Made by a program: the position numbers and the translations under genes. A model generated the notes under the pieces. That model made no database searches. It was given only the letters and a program-made list of their open reading frames with translations, and was not told the DNA's origin. This document shows, one piece after another, positions 9,801-17,698 of a stretch of 64,000 nt of DNA. Source of the stretch: Streptomyces atroolivaceus (GTDB lineage: Bacteria > Actinomycetota > Actinomycetes > Streptomycetales > Streptomycetaceae); assembly GCF_000717025.1 (NCBI RefSeq), contig NZ_JNXG01000018.1, forward strand, positions 1 through 64,000, in the 5' to 3' direction. Numbering within the stretch: the first letter of the stretch is position 1; each line of letters opens with the position of its first letter.

Positions 9801-10103
9801 GAGGCGGTCGCGGACCGGCTGGACGGGCGCCCCGCGGGCGGCCGCGCCCCGGCGCGAGCGCCCGGACCCGCCGCCCCGTCGGCCGGGCGCAGTGCCGCGC
9901 TGGCAGCACTGCGCGAGATCCTGGCCCCCGGCCCGGCCGGAACCGGGGGGTCGGGAGACAGGCGGGCCGCGGTCGCGATGAGCCTCGCCCACATGCACTG
10001 CAACAGGCTCCTCGGTCCCCGCCGCGAGGAGGAGATCCTCGCCCATGTGACGGCCCGCGAGGGTCTCGCTCTCAGTCTCAGCAGGAAGAGGCACGGCCGA
10101 TGA
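6807..10103 (+). CDS. lanB: Class I lanthipeptide dehydratase LanB, full length
   Basis: A 1098-residue protein from GTG 6807. Earlier in-frame starts exist at GTG 6750 and ATG 6768, but they lack a ribosome site. The N-terminal glutamylation domain begins with DAADVVLLRAA and contains KYHLRMTYRPTPFGLFAGA near residue 100. The C-terminal elimination domain (SpaB_C type) starts at about residue 824 with EWLYAKVYVPDALHQQVLGRHL and contains DRWFFLRYADPDAHLRLRF. Having both domains in one chain marks a true class I enzyme, which uses glutamyl-tRNA to activate Ser/Thr and then eliminates glutamate. Between the domains is an unusual Pro/Ala/Gly-rich stretch (about residues 775-820) that looks like a flexible linker. 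The stop overlaps the LanC start (ATGA). Confidence 0.93.
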   Translation: MTDSDIFDAADVVLLRAAASRMPPAAGAPVGPPTGPTSETALRTEVGRLAADPAFLAAVRLASPSLADEVEKVRTGVPLKRRRLNRVLVSLTKYHLRMTYRPTPFGLFAGAALAGTGPAPVRELGGAHRSLSRPDAAWLHGVLEDEVVTTPGLRERAALTANPLRTVRDGRVVLVDHHDPSGKRQLAHSVRLTAVVAYVLERAAEPVTWDELAEAMADRFPGAPATTVERTVAQLVGSGFLLSDLVPAPDHTAPLDHVLKRLAGTGHPVTRALVAVRDGLAALDDSPPATRGRALAEATTRMGELRRADDVIQSDLRLDARLVLPVEVAREAARAAAALWRTTATPSGMPHMRAYHLAFLERYGTDRPVPLLELLDEARGLGLPESYRGPVGADGAPTAPTDADRRRDQFLGELVHGARPHTGVGEVVLDEETLNALDATVATGPARPAPPGGADLAGRGDGAGGPGSPRRVPASLELGAELVAGSWEALCAGEFSLVLGANPGSPRAGATFGRFAPLLGGDTGPVGAVVARAEEAAHAVAAAGEVTATVAYRPRVARSANVATVPQWLPYRIPLGVPRAARDGVTDLCPEDLAVQADLDRLRVVHTPTGRPVRPVSYSMLNPGSGHLPYVARFLLDLGYEGQDWCTPWNWGSWASAPALPRVRTGRTVLAPARWLPDRTLREGAAESDGTGPGWRAAVAAWRRRRCVPRYTLLTRVDNRVTVDLDDPLHLLVLHDEVKRPQGLVITEWYGGPEGAGWFADAGGPHACELVFPLFARHPATTVPPAPAAAPGAATPAPNASPAPVGTTAAGGPDRARWAALPGGEWLYAKVYVPDALHQQVLGRHLARLVDSPVLRAAGADRWFFLRYADPDAHLRLRFHGKPESLWPVLLPAVREWAEELREAGLTDRLVLDTYDPEIERYGGPAAIEHAERVFHTDSAVVLAQLAAPADPAVPPVTRAALGILDLLTGLGTPQETLRWLGDPRFLARRSEVARATKEAVADRLDGRPAGGRAPARAPGPAAPSAGRSAALAALREILAPGPAGTGGSGDRRAAVAMSLAHMHCNRLLGPRREEEILAHVTAREGLALSLSRKRHGR

Positions 10104-11452
10104 ATCCCGTCCACGACGCCCGGGTCGCGGCGCTGGAGACCGCTCACACCGTGGCGGAGCGGCTCCGCGACCCCGCCCGGGTCGCCCGGATCACGGCCGA
10201 CGCGTTCGCCGAGGTGCCCGCCGACCTGATGCTGCCCGGCTGGCAGCCGGCGTCCGTGCTCCTCGGCCACCCGGGCGTGGGCCTGCTGCACGCCGTCTGC
10301 GCGGAGGACGACGAACAGTGGTCCGAGCCTGCCCACGCGCATCTGGCCGCCGCCGCCGCCACGGCCCCACAGGCAGGGCCGGCGGCCGTCGGGAACCTCG
10401 TTCTGCCCGCTCTGGTACGGGCCGAGGGCACCGGCGGGTACGCACGGCTGCTGGACCGGAGCACCGGCGTACTCGCCGACCACAGCCGCGCACGCGTCGC
10501 CGCCCTCCGGGACCGCCGTGACGCAGGGCTTTCCTACCTCGACTACGACGTCGTCGCGGGCCTCACCGGCCAGGGCAGGACGCTGCTGGCCGTGGCGGCC
10601 CGGGGCGACGAACGGGCGGCGGACGCGCTGACGGAGATCCTCGCCCTGCTGATCGAGCTCACCCGGCCGTCACGGGTGCACGGCGTGGACGTCCCCGGAT
10701 GGTGGTGCGCGCCGGACCGCTATCCGGTTCCCCAGGACCGCACCGCCTACCCGCGCGGTGACTTCAATGTGGGCGTCGCCCACGGCGTCTGCGGCCCGCT
10801 CGCGCTGCTGTCGCTGGCGCACCGGGCCGGCCACCGGGTGCCCGGCACCCTGGACGCGGTCCGGAGGCTCACCGAATGGCTGCGAGGTCACGCGTACGAC
10901 GACGGGCGGGGCGGCGTGTCCTGGCCCGCGCGGGTGGCCTTCGACGAGGAGACCGGCGAAGTCTCGCCCGTCCGGAACACGGCCGCGCGGGCAGGCTGGT
11001 GTTACGGCACCTCCGGGATCGCGGGTGCCCTCCACCTGGCCGGCACGGCGCTCGACGACGAGGCGACCTCGCAGCTGGCCGTGTCCGCGCTGTCCGCCCT
11101 CCTGCGCCGGCCGGTATCCGAACTCGTCCGAGGCGACCCGGGTTTCTGCCACGGTCTCGCGGGCGTCCTGCACGCCGGGGTCCGTCTGGCGGCGCGGACG
11201 GGCGACGCGGAACTGTGGCGCGGCGCCGACCGCCTGGCGGTGGGGCTGACCGCCCTGTACGACGCCGGCTCCGCCTTCGGCTACCACCAGCTGGTCCGCA
11301 CCTCCACCGGCCCGGTCATGCTGGAGAGTCCCGCCCTCATCGACGGCGCGGCCGGGGTGGCGTTGGCCCTCCTCACGTATGCGAGGACCCGCGACGCGGC
11401 CGCACGGGAATCGCCGCGCACGCAATGGGACGCGGTCTTCCTGACCTCGTGA
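10100..11452 (+). CDS. lanC: Lanthipeptide cyclase LanC
   Basis: A 450-residue protein. The zinc-binding and catalytic motifs of the LanC family are present: GWCYGTSGIAG with Cys301, and GFCHGLAGVLHAG with Cys350 and His351, on the repeated GxxG double-barrel framework. LanC enzymes add Cys thiols to dehydroalanine or dehydrobutyrine to close lanthionine rings. The ATG overlaps the last codon of LanB (ATGA), and the open frame upstream of 10100 is only an out-of-register extension through LanB. It is the last gene of the operon, since a hairpin follows eight bases downstream. No LanT, LanP or immunity gene follows. Confidence 0.93.
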   Translation: MNPVHDARVAALETAHTVAERLRDPARVARITADAFAEVPADLMLPGWQPASVLLGHPGVGLLHAVCAEDDEQWSEPAHAHLAAAAATAPQAGPAAVGNLVLPALVRAEGTGGYARLLDRSTGVLADHSRARVAALRDRRDAGLSYLDYDVVAGLTGQGRTLLAVAARGDERAADALTEILALLIELTRPSRVHGVDVPGWWCAPDRYPVPQDRTAYPRGDFNVGVAHGVCGPLALLSLAHRAGHRVPGTLDAVRRLTEWLRGHAYDDGRGGVSWPARVAFDEETGEVSPVRNTAARAGWCYGTSGIAGALHLAGTALDDEATSQLAVSALSALLRRPVSELVRGDPGFCHGLAGVLHAGVRLAARTGDAELWRGADRLAVGLTALYDAGSAFGYHQLVRTSTGPVMLESPALIDGAAGVALALLTYARTRDAAARESPRTQWDAVFLTS

Positions 11453-11458
11453 CCGGCC

Positions 11459-11485
11459 GATGCCGTTCTCGTCTCGAACGGCATC
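11459..11485 (+). terminator. Terminator of the lanthipeptide operon
   Basis: A perfect 10-bp inverted repeat, GATGCCGTTC and GAACGGCATC, with a 7-base loop, starts seven bases after the lanC stop. There is no T-run, which is normal for Streptomyces terminators. It lies between convergent genes, so it may serve both. Confidence 0.7.
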
Positions 11486-11579
11486 CAACGCGTGCCACGA
11501 CGGGCCCTCCCGCACGTCGGCGGACCGGTACGGACTGCGGATCGGCCACCGCTGCCGGCGTTCTCGGGTGCCGCAGGCC

Positions 11580-12194
11580 CTACCAGTCATGCCCTTCCGG
11601 CAGGTCGGGCAGTCCGGGTGCGGACAGGTGCAGCACCTCGTATCGCTCGGTGGCTTCCTCGTCAGGGTCTGCTCCGTCCGCCCACAGGACGAACCGCATC
11701 AACTGCCAGTCGTGCGGGTCGAGGCCCAGGGCGACGGTGTGCACGTCCTTCCGGTGGGCGATCCGGCGAAGCTCCTCGACTTCCCGTCCGATCAGCGCGG
11801 TCAGGCCCAGCCCGGTGCCGTCGGGGTCGGAGCCGGCGGGAATCGGGGTGAGGCGACGCGAGGCCGTCCGGGGGGACGTCGCGCGGGCGCGTCCGGCGTG
11901 GCAGGCGATGCCGGTCCAGTGACGTGCGGCCGGACGCCCGAAGTCCCGGATGATGTTCTGGAACCCTCCGCCGCCGACCAGGAAGTGGGCCATCGCACCG
12001 GTGTCGTTCCAGAGGTAGAAGGGTGCGTACTCGTTGACCGGCGAGCCGTCCACGCCGCGTTCGCGGATGACGTACGCCTTCAGCCCCAGTCCGGCGCGGT
12101 CGTCGAGCACATGCCCGCCGTCGGCCACTCGCGTGCGGATGACCTGCATGTCGTAGTCGGCGGGCAGGGTGATCTCGTACTGCTTGGCGTACAC
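11580..12194 (-). CDS. DUF4865 family protein
   Basis: A 204-residue protein from GTG 12194, with an AAAGG site upstream. It opens with the family hallmark YAKQYEITLPADYDMQVIRTRV and contains EYAPFYLWNDTGAMAHFLVGGGGFQNIIRDFGRP, matching my memory of DUF4865 proteins. The biochemical function is unknown. No signal peptide or membrane segment is seen. It follows a TetR regulator on the same strand with about 250 bp between them, an arrangement that suggests the TetR protein controls it. It is convergent with the lanthipeptide operon and probably unrelated to it. Confidence 0.75.
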   Translation of the reverse strand: MYAKQYEITLPADYDMQVIRTRVADGGHVLDDRAGLGLKAYVIRERGVDGSPVNEYAPFYLWNDTGAMAHFLVGGGGFQNIIRDFGRPAARHWTGIACHAGRARATSPRTASRRLTPIPAGSDPDGTGLGLTALIGREVEELRRIAHRKDVHTVALGLDPHDWQLMRFVLWADGADPDEEATERYEVLHLSAPGLPDLPEGHDW

Positions 12195-12445
12195 GAAGGG
12201 GCTGCCTTTCCCGATGGACCGCCGAAGAGCCGACGGTGGTGAATGGACGAGGTGCGTGGTGCGTGCGGTGCCCGGCCCCGAGAAGGCGGTGCCACCCGGT
12301 GCGGACCCGGGCACGAAGTGGACGTCCTCGACCCGGACGGGCGGAGGACCCTCGGCTTTCCGTCCGATCCACGGGGCGCAGCCGGTCTGCTCCGGGCGGC
12401 GGACCGTGGAACGCGTGACACGCGCACGGAGGCCCCGGGTCCCCT

Positions 12446-13021
12446 CTACCCGCGGGCGGTTGACGCGTGTGCGGACAGCAGGCTCAGCACACCGGTGATC
12501 GCCTGGTCGAACGGGGCCACGGAGTCGACGGCGCGGGCCAGCACATAGCCGCCCTGCACGACCGCGACCACCGTCGCGGCGGTGGCTCGTGCGTCCAGCG
12601 CGGCATCCAGTTCGCCGGACTCGCGTCCCTCGGCCAGGATTCCCGCGAGGCGATCGCACAGCCAGGCGAAAGACTCCTCGACCGGTGCCCGGAGCGTCGG
12701 GTCGGCCATGACGTCCGGGTCCTGGGTGAGGCGCCCCACCGGGCAGCCCTTGAGCACCTCCCGCTCGCGGCGCAGGTACGCGGTGATCCGCTCGACGGCG
12801 GTCCCGGGCGCGGAGAACTGTGTCTCCGCCGCGGCCCGCATCTCCTCGACCGTGCGACTGATCGCGGCGAGCGCCAGATCCGGTTTGCCCGCGAAGTGGT
12901 GGTACATGCTGCCCTGCCCGGCTCCGGCCCGCTGCTGGATGGCCTTGGGACTCGTGCCGGTGTAGCCGCGTTCCCACAGCAGTTCCCGAGTGCTCTCGAT
13001 GAGGCGGTCCGCAGTACTCAT
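12446..13021 (-). CDS. TetR family transcriptional regulator
   Basis: A 191-residue repressor. The N-terminal helix-turn-helix reads RLIESTRELLWERGYTGTSPKAIQQRAGAGQGSMYHHFAGKPDLA (residues 6-50 region), the usual TetR pattern with the YHHF recognition-helix end. The C-terminal ligand-binding domain contains CPVGRLTQDPDV and LDARATAATVVAVVQGGYVLARA. A 20-bp imperfect palindrome lies ten bases upstream of the start, which fits autorepression. The downstream DUF4865 gene is the likely target. The effector is unknown. Confidence 0.9.
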   Translation of the reverse strand: MSTADRLIESTRELLWERGYTGTSPKAIQQRAGAGQGSMYHHFAGKPDLALAAISRTVEEMRAAAETQFSAPGTAVERITAYLRREREVLKGCPVGRLTQDPDVMADPTLRAPVEESFAWLCDRLAGILAEGRESGELDAALDARATAATVVAVVQGGYVLARAVDSVAPFDQAITGVLSLLSAHASTARG

Positions 13022-13030
13022 GCCACCTAG

Positions 13031-13050
13031 TGTACATACTGGTAGGTACA
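13031..13050. promoter_or_regulatory. Palindromic operator of the TetR gene
   Basis: TGTACATACTGGTAGGTACA matches its own reverse complement at 16 of 20 positions, with perfect TGTAC/GTACA ends and an inner TAC/GTA pair. TetR dimers bind sites of this size, and its place just upstream of the tetR start suggests autoregulation. Confidence 0.6.
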
Positions 13051-13437
13051 GAAGTTCGCTGCCGCTCGACCAGCCGGGACCTTCCTCCGTTCGGACAGCC
13101 GCCCCGTCGAAGAAGCCCGGCCTCCTGTGTGTCCGGTCGCGTGCCCTGGAGCATCACACCGACCGGGGTGGGTGTGCACGGCGGGCCCGCCACACCGTGC
13201 GTACGGAAGACACGCCGGCCGGCCCACTCCGCCCCTGACGCCCGGCACATGGCTCTCCGTCATGGCGGACCCCGACCTCTTGCTTCGACGCCAGGCCGGG
13301 GGGCGGGCGCACCCCCCGCTTGACCTGCGGCTCCGGAGGGGACGCGCCGTCCACGGCGACACCGGTGCGGCTCCGGGCCCGGCCCGCATAAAGGCTCCCA
13401 TCGCGGGAATCCGACGGGTCCAGCACTTGGAGGAAAC
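13051..13437. other. Intergenic stretch between tetR and the DUF6328 gene
   Basis: About 390 bases with no supported gene. Short open frames on both strands lack ribosome sites and recognisable sequence. The right end carries a clear TTGGAGGAA ribosome site for the next gene. No confident promoter was found, although TTGACC at about 13320 could be a -35 element. Confidence 0.5.
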
Positions 13438-14031
13438 ATGACCATGACTGAGCAGCGGACCGGCCCGGGGACGGGGGAGAAGCTCTGCGTTGCCTGCGCG
13501 TCAGCAGAGACGGGCTCCGAGCCGGAACGTCCGGAGACTGCTCGGGAGCGGGTCAACCGCCGGTGGAACGAGCTCCTCCAGGAGACGCGGGTTGCCCAGA
13601 CGGGTGTGCAGATCCTGTTCGGCTTCCTGCTGAGTGTGGCCTTCACACCTCTGTTCCAGGACCTGGGCACGTTCGAGCGCGCCGTCTACGTCACGACCGT
13701 CGTGCTCGGGGCGACGGCCACCGCCTCGCTGATAGCCCCGGTGTCCATCCACCGCTTCCTGTCCGGGCAGCGCATGAAGGACGAGGTGGTCGAGGCCGCC
13801 GGCAGGCTGATGATCTGCGGGATGGTGCTGCTGGCCCTCACCATCGGATGCACCCTCCTGCTCATCCTTCACGTGGTGGTGCCGGGCCCGCTCGCGGTGG
13901 TCCTGGTCGGCAGCGTCATGCTCTGGTTCTGTCTGTGCTGGTACGTCCTCCCTCTGCGGCTGCGCCGCCGGGGCGCCCGGCGTCCGCACTCGCGGCGCGT
14001 GACCCGCACGACCCACGTGACCAAGAAGTAG
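13438..14031 (+). CDS. DUF6328 family integral membrane protein
   Basis: A 197-residue protein with a GGAGGA site before its ATG. A charged N-terminus is followed by RWNELLQETRVAQTGVQILFGFLLSVAFTPLF, which I associate with DUF6328. Four hydrophobic segments are visible (about residues 60-78, 82-100, 122-142 and 147-166), and the C-terminus is Arg-rich and probably cytoplasmic. The function is unknown. It stands alone, with 250 bp before the TerD gene. Confidence 0.8.
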   Translation: MTMTEQRTGPGTGEKLCVACASAETGSEPERPETARERVNRRWNELLQETRVAQTGVQILFGFLLSVAFTPLFQDLGTFERAVYVTTVVLGATATASLIAPVSIHRFLSGQRMKDEVVEAAGRLMICGMVLLALTIGCTLLLILHVVVPGPLAVVLVGSVMLWFCLCWYVLPLRLRRRGARRPHSRRVTRTTHVTKK

Positions 14032-14282
14032 GACAGCGTCCGGGCGGACGTGCCTCCGGACCTGCGGGTGGCGCCCCTGTCTGCGTATCAGAATCCGCTA
14101 ACGCTGCCGAACTCGGCGAAATGCGGCGCCGGGGGGTGCTGTGATCGTGTTCGGAGCGAGGTCACGAGGGCCTGTCGGTGGATCGCCGGCAGCTGACCCG
14201 TCAGGGCTGTGGGCTACCCGGCGGGCCGGGGAATAGGTTGTCGGAAACGCTCCGGGCAGCCGGACTCGTGATGGGGGCGAGC

Positions 14283-15557
14283 ATGACCATGCAAAAGGGA
14301 ACCAATGTCCCGGTGCCGGCTCCGGCCGTGCGGGTCGAACTGGGCTGGCGTGCCTCTCCCGGGGCACCCGACGTGGATGCCTCGGCGCTCCTCCTCGTGT
14401 CGGGAAAGGTGCGCAGCGACGCGGACTTCGTCTTCTACAACCAACCGGCGCACCGCTCCGGCGCGGTGCGCCACGAGGGCAAGCAGACGACCGGCGGCGC
14501 CGTCACGGACACCCTCGCCGTCGATTTCGCGCGGATGGAGCCCACGGTCGACCGTGTCGTCGTCGCGGCCTCCGCCGACGGCGGCACCTTCGGACGGGTG
14601 ACCGGCCTCTACGTGAGAATCGTGGACCCGGCGAACGGCTCCGAGATCGCGCGCTTCGAGAGCGCGGACGCGACCGTCGAGACCGCGTTCATCCTCGGTG
14701 AGCTCTACCTGCGCCAGGGCGCCTGGAAATTCAGGGCTGTGGGACAGGGGTACGACACGGGGCTGGCAGGTCTCGCGACGGACTTCGGTATCTCCGTCGA
14801 CGAACCGCGGCAGGCGCCGCCGTCCCAGCGGTCGCCGGCGGCTCCTCAGCCCTCCGCACGCCCCGCCGCCCCGCGGACCGCTCCCACTCCGCCGCCCGCA
14901 CCCCCTGTCGTACAGGCCGTGAGGCTGACCAAGGTCACGCTGACGAAGGAAGCCCCCTCGGTGTCGCTGTCGAAACAGGGCGGCACCTCCGGTGCGCTGC
15001 GCGTCAATCTCAACTGGGAGGTGCGCAAGCAGTTCAAGGGCTGGGGTGCGAAGCTCGGCAGGGCCGTCGCCATGCACGCCGACCTGGATCTCGATCTGTG
15101 CGCACTGTACGAACTCACCGACGGGAGCAAGGGAGTCGTGCAGGCGCTCGGGAACGCCTTCGGTTCGCTCCGGCAGCCGCCGTACATCCACCTCGACGGA
15201 GACGACCGTACCGGCGCGCTCTCCACCGGCGAGAACCTCACGGTCAACCTCGACCACAAGGACCGGCTGCGTCGTGTGCTGATCTTCGTCACCGTCTACG
15301 AAGGCGCCCGGAGTTTCGCAGATCTGCATGCCACGGTCACACTCCAGCCGCAGAACGGTGCGGCGATCGACTTCTCCCTCGACGAGTGCACCGTGCCCTC
15401 CACCGTGTGCGCGCTCGCGCTGATCACGCGCAACGGGGGAGACCTCACCGTGCAGCGCGAGGCGCGCTACCTCGTCCCCCAGCGTGGGGTCAGCCCTCAG
15501 CGGACCATCGACGCCGCATACGGGTGGGGCATGAACTGGACACCCGGACGCAAGTGA
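14283..15557 (+). CDS. TerD family protein with two TerD domains
   Basis: From ATG 14283 the protein has 424 residues and begins MTMQKGTNVPVPAPAVRVEL, a normal TerD start. The first TerD domain (about residues 5-185) has the DVDASALLL, FVFYNQ and IVDPANGSEIARF motifs typical of calcium-binding TerD/stress proteins. A Pro/Ala-rich linker of about 35 residues follows. The second domain, beginning near VRLTKVTLTKEAPSVSL, resembles TerD but differs (LDLDLCALYELTDG, YIHLDGDDRTGA). TerD proteins act in the cytosol in tellurite or general stress responses and in development. The in-frame start at 14178 is rejected because it would add 35 residues not typical of the family. Confidence 0.88.
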   Translation: MTMQKGTNVPVPAPAVRVELGWRASPGAPDVDASALLLVSGKVRSDADFVFYNQPAHRSGAVRHEGKQTTGGAVTDTLAVDFARMEPTVDRVVVAASADGGTFGRVTGLYVRIVDPANGSEIARFESADATVETAFILGELYLRQGAWKFRAVGQGYDTGLAGLATDFGISVDEPRQAPPSQRSPAAPQPSARPAAPRTAPTPPPAPPVVQAVRLTKVTLTKEAPSVSLSKQGGTSGALRVNLNWEVRKQFKGWGAKLGRAVAMHADLDLDLCALYELTDGSKGVVQALGNAFGSLRQPPYIHLDGDDRTGALSTGENLTVNLDHKDRLRRVLIFVTVYEGARSFADLHATVTLQPQNGAAIDFSLDECTVPSTVCALALITRNGGDLTVQREARYLVPQRGVSPQRTIDAAYGWGMNWTPGRK

Positions 15558-15597
15558 GGCGGCAGCGGTGACCGTGGCCGCCCGGGCCGGCCGCGGC

Positions 15598-16779
15598 TCA
15601 GGGTTCCGGTGCGGCCTCGGGGCGGGCGTACGTTCGCCCCTTCCAGGCCGCACCGAGCCCCCGGTGGTGCTGAACCGCGGAGTCCACCGTCATCAGGAGG
15701 TAGAGGACCGCGGTGAAGGGCAGCAGCGGGGCCAGCCACAGCGACTGCCGGTAGTAGCCGAGCATGGGCATGTAGGTCCCGGCCATCACCGCCCAGGCCG
15801 CCCCGCCCGCGACCGCGGCCGTCGCATCGCCCGTCAGCAGCCCGGCGCACAGAGTGGCGGGCGGCGCGACATAGACGAGGCCGAGACCGAGGACCGTGCC
15901 GGCGAGCAGGATCGGGCTGTGCCGCAGTTGCGCGTACGCACTCCGCGCGACCATGTGCCAGAGGTCCGCCAGCCGCGGGTAGGGGCGCACGCTGTCCACC
16001 CGGTCGGCGAGTCCCAGCCAGATACGGCCGCCGCTGCGCCGCACCGCGCGCGCCAGGGAGACGTCGTCGATCACCGCCTGGCGGATGGACTCGGGGATCC
16101 GCGCCCGCTCGGCTGCTCCGGCACGGAGCAGCACACAGCCGCCCGCCGCCGCGGCCGTCCGCGATTCCCCTCCGTTGATCCGGCGGAAGGGGTAGAGCTG
16201 CCCGAAGAAGTAGACGAAGGCCGGCACGACCAGCCGCTCCCAGGTGCTGGTCACCCGCAACCTGGCCATCTGCGAGACCAGGTCGAAACCGTCCGCGCCC
16301 TCGGTCCCGGCCGCGGCGACGAGTTCTCGCAAGCTGTCCGGCTCATGAGCGATGTCGGCGTCCGTCAGCAGCAGGAATTCGGGCTTACGCTGCCGGGCCA
16401 GCGCCATCCCGTGCCGCAGCGCCCAGAGTTTGCCCGTCCAGCCCGGCTCGGGCTCACCGGGCGTCACCACGGTCAGTGGCAGTCCGCCGCACCGTTCGGA
16501 CAGCGCCCGGGCGAGCTCACCGGTGCCGTCGCCGCTGCAGTCGTCGACCAGGTAGACCTCCGCATCACCCGGATAGTCCTGGGCGAGCAGTGACGGCAGG
16601 CTCATCGGCAGGACCTCGGCCTCGTCCCGCGCGGGCACGACCACGGCCACCGAGGGCCAGCGCGCCGGGTCCCGGCGAGCCGGGAGCCGCTGGTCGGTCC
16701 GCCAGAAGAAGCCCTGGCCGAGCAACAGCCACACCCACACGATCAGTGAACCCACGGCGATCCAGGCAACGGCGCTCAT
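15598..16779 (-). CDS. Family 2 glycosyltransferase, HpnB-like
   Basis: A 393-residue membrane glycosyltransferase. It has an N-terminal membrane segment (residues 3-24), then SVAVVVPARDEAEVLPMSLPSLLAQDYPG, VDDCSGDGT, the DxD-type motif LTDADIAH and the acceptor-side VIDDVSLARAVRRSGGRIWLG. Three or four hydrophobic helices lie at the C-terminus. The pattern matches hopene-associated glycosyltransferase HpnB. No hopanoid genes are adjacent, so the substrate is uncertain. It diverges from the racemase gene with 58 bp between starts. Confidence 0.85.
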   Translation of the reverse strand: MSAVAWIAVGSLIVWVWLLLGQGFFWRTDQRLPARRDPARWPSVAVVVPARDEAEVLPMSLPSLLAQDYPGDAEVYLVDDCSGDGTGELARALSERCGGLPLTVVTPGEPEPGWTGKLWALRHGMALARQRKPEFLLLTDADIAHEPDSLRELVAAAGTEGADGFDLVSQMARLRVTSTWERLVVPAFVYFFGQLYPFRRINGGESRTAAAAGGCVLLRAGAAERARIPESIRQAVIDDVSLARAVRRSGGRIWLGLADRVDSVRPYPRLADLWHMVARSAYAQLRHSPILLAGTVLGLGLVYVAPPATLCAGLLTGDATAAVAGGAAWAVMAGTYMPMLGYYRQSLWLAPLLPFTAVLYLLMTVDSAVQHHRGLGAAWKGRTYARPEAAPEP

Positions 16780-16837
16780 CCGTCGAAGTGTGCCCCACTC
16801 CAGCGGCGCCGCAAGGGCGGTCGACTATGGTGACCGG

Positions 16838-17629
16838 GTGAAGATCGCACTCATGGACTCGGGAATCGGCCTGCTCGCGGCAGCGGCCGCGGTACGCCGA
16901 ATGCGGCCGGACGCTGATCTGGTGCTGTCCTCGGACCCCGGTTCGATGCCCTGGGGGCCCCGCACGCCCGAGGACGTGACCCGTCGCGCCCTCTCCGTGG
17001 CGCAGGCGGCCGCCGCCCACCGGCCGGACGCGCTGATCATCGCCTGCAACACCGCGTCCGTCCACGCCCTGCCCACCCTGCGGGCCGAGCTGGAGCCCGG
17101 GCTGCCGGTCATCGGCACGGTGCCCGCGATCAAGCCGGCGGCCGCGGGCGGCGGCCCCTTCGCCATCTGGGCCACTCCCGCGACCACCGGAAGCCCGTAC
17201 CAGCGTGGGCTGATCGGCGAGTTCGCGCGGGCTGTGGACGTGACGGAAGTGCCCTGCCCGGGGCTCGCCGACGCGGTGGAGCACGCCGACGAGGAGGCGA
17301 TCGACCGCGCGGTGGACGCTGCCGCAGCCCTCACCCCGGCCGGTGTCACGGACGTCGTCCTCGGCTGCACCCACTACGAGCTGGTGGCCGAACGCATCCG
17401 TGCCGCGGTCGAGCGCGACCGGCCCGGCCGCCCCCCGCTCGTGCTGCACGGCTCCGCCGAGGCCGTGGCCGCCCAGGCGCTGCGCCGTATCGGGGCGGTC
17501 CCCGCTCCGTCGGCCGAACCGGTCGGCACCCTTACCGTTCTCCTCGGCGGGCAGACCGCTGATCTGACAGAACCCGCTCTGGCCTACGCAGAGGGCCTGC
17601 TGCTCAAGGCCGTCACCCCTGTGATCTGA
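16838..17629 (+). CDS. Glutamate/aspartate racemase family protein (MurI-like)
   Basis: A 263-residue protein from GTG 16838. Both catalytic cysteines of the Asp/Glu racemase superfamily are in their motifs, IIACNTAS and VLGCTHYE. The N-terminus KIALMDSGIGLLAAAAAV corresponds to the DSGvGGL start of MurI, but the second Gly is replaced and the sequence is less conserved than a housekeeping MurI. It may be a second racemase or a relative of unknown substrate rather than the cell-wall enzyme. The longer in-frame start at 16790 would add a non-homologous tail. Confidence 0.75.
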   Translation: MKIALMDSGIGLLAAAAAVRRMRPDADLVLSSDPGSMPWGPRTPEDVTRRALSVAQAAAAHRPDALIIACNTASVHALPTLRAELEPGLPVIGTVPAIKPAAAGGGPFAIWATPATTGSPYQRGLIGEFARAVDVTEVPCPGLADAVEHADEEAIDRAVDAAAALTPAGVTDVVLGCTHYELVAERIRAAVERDRPGRPPLVLHGSAEAVAAQALRRIGAVPAPSAEPVGTLTVLLGGQTADLTEPALAYAEGLLLKAVTPVI

Positions 17630-17698
17630 CCGTTCGCGGGGCCTCGCCGGGCCCACGCACCCCTCCTCGCGGCACGGAACCTGGGTACGCTGCTTGGC

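Noticed and set aside
6666..10094. 1142-codon open frame on the minus strand
   Set aside because: It is antisense to LanB, low in complexity and without motifs. It is a GC-bias artefact.
8276..10099. Long in-frame extension upstream of LanC
   Set aside because: It runs out of register through LanB and encodes Arg/Gly-rich nonsense. The ATGA overlap at 10100 is the natural start.
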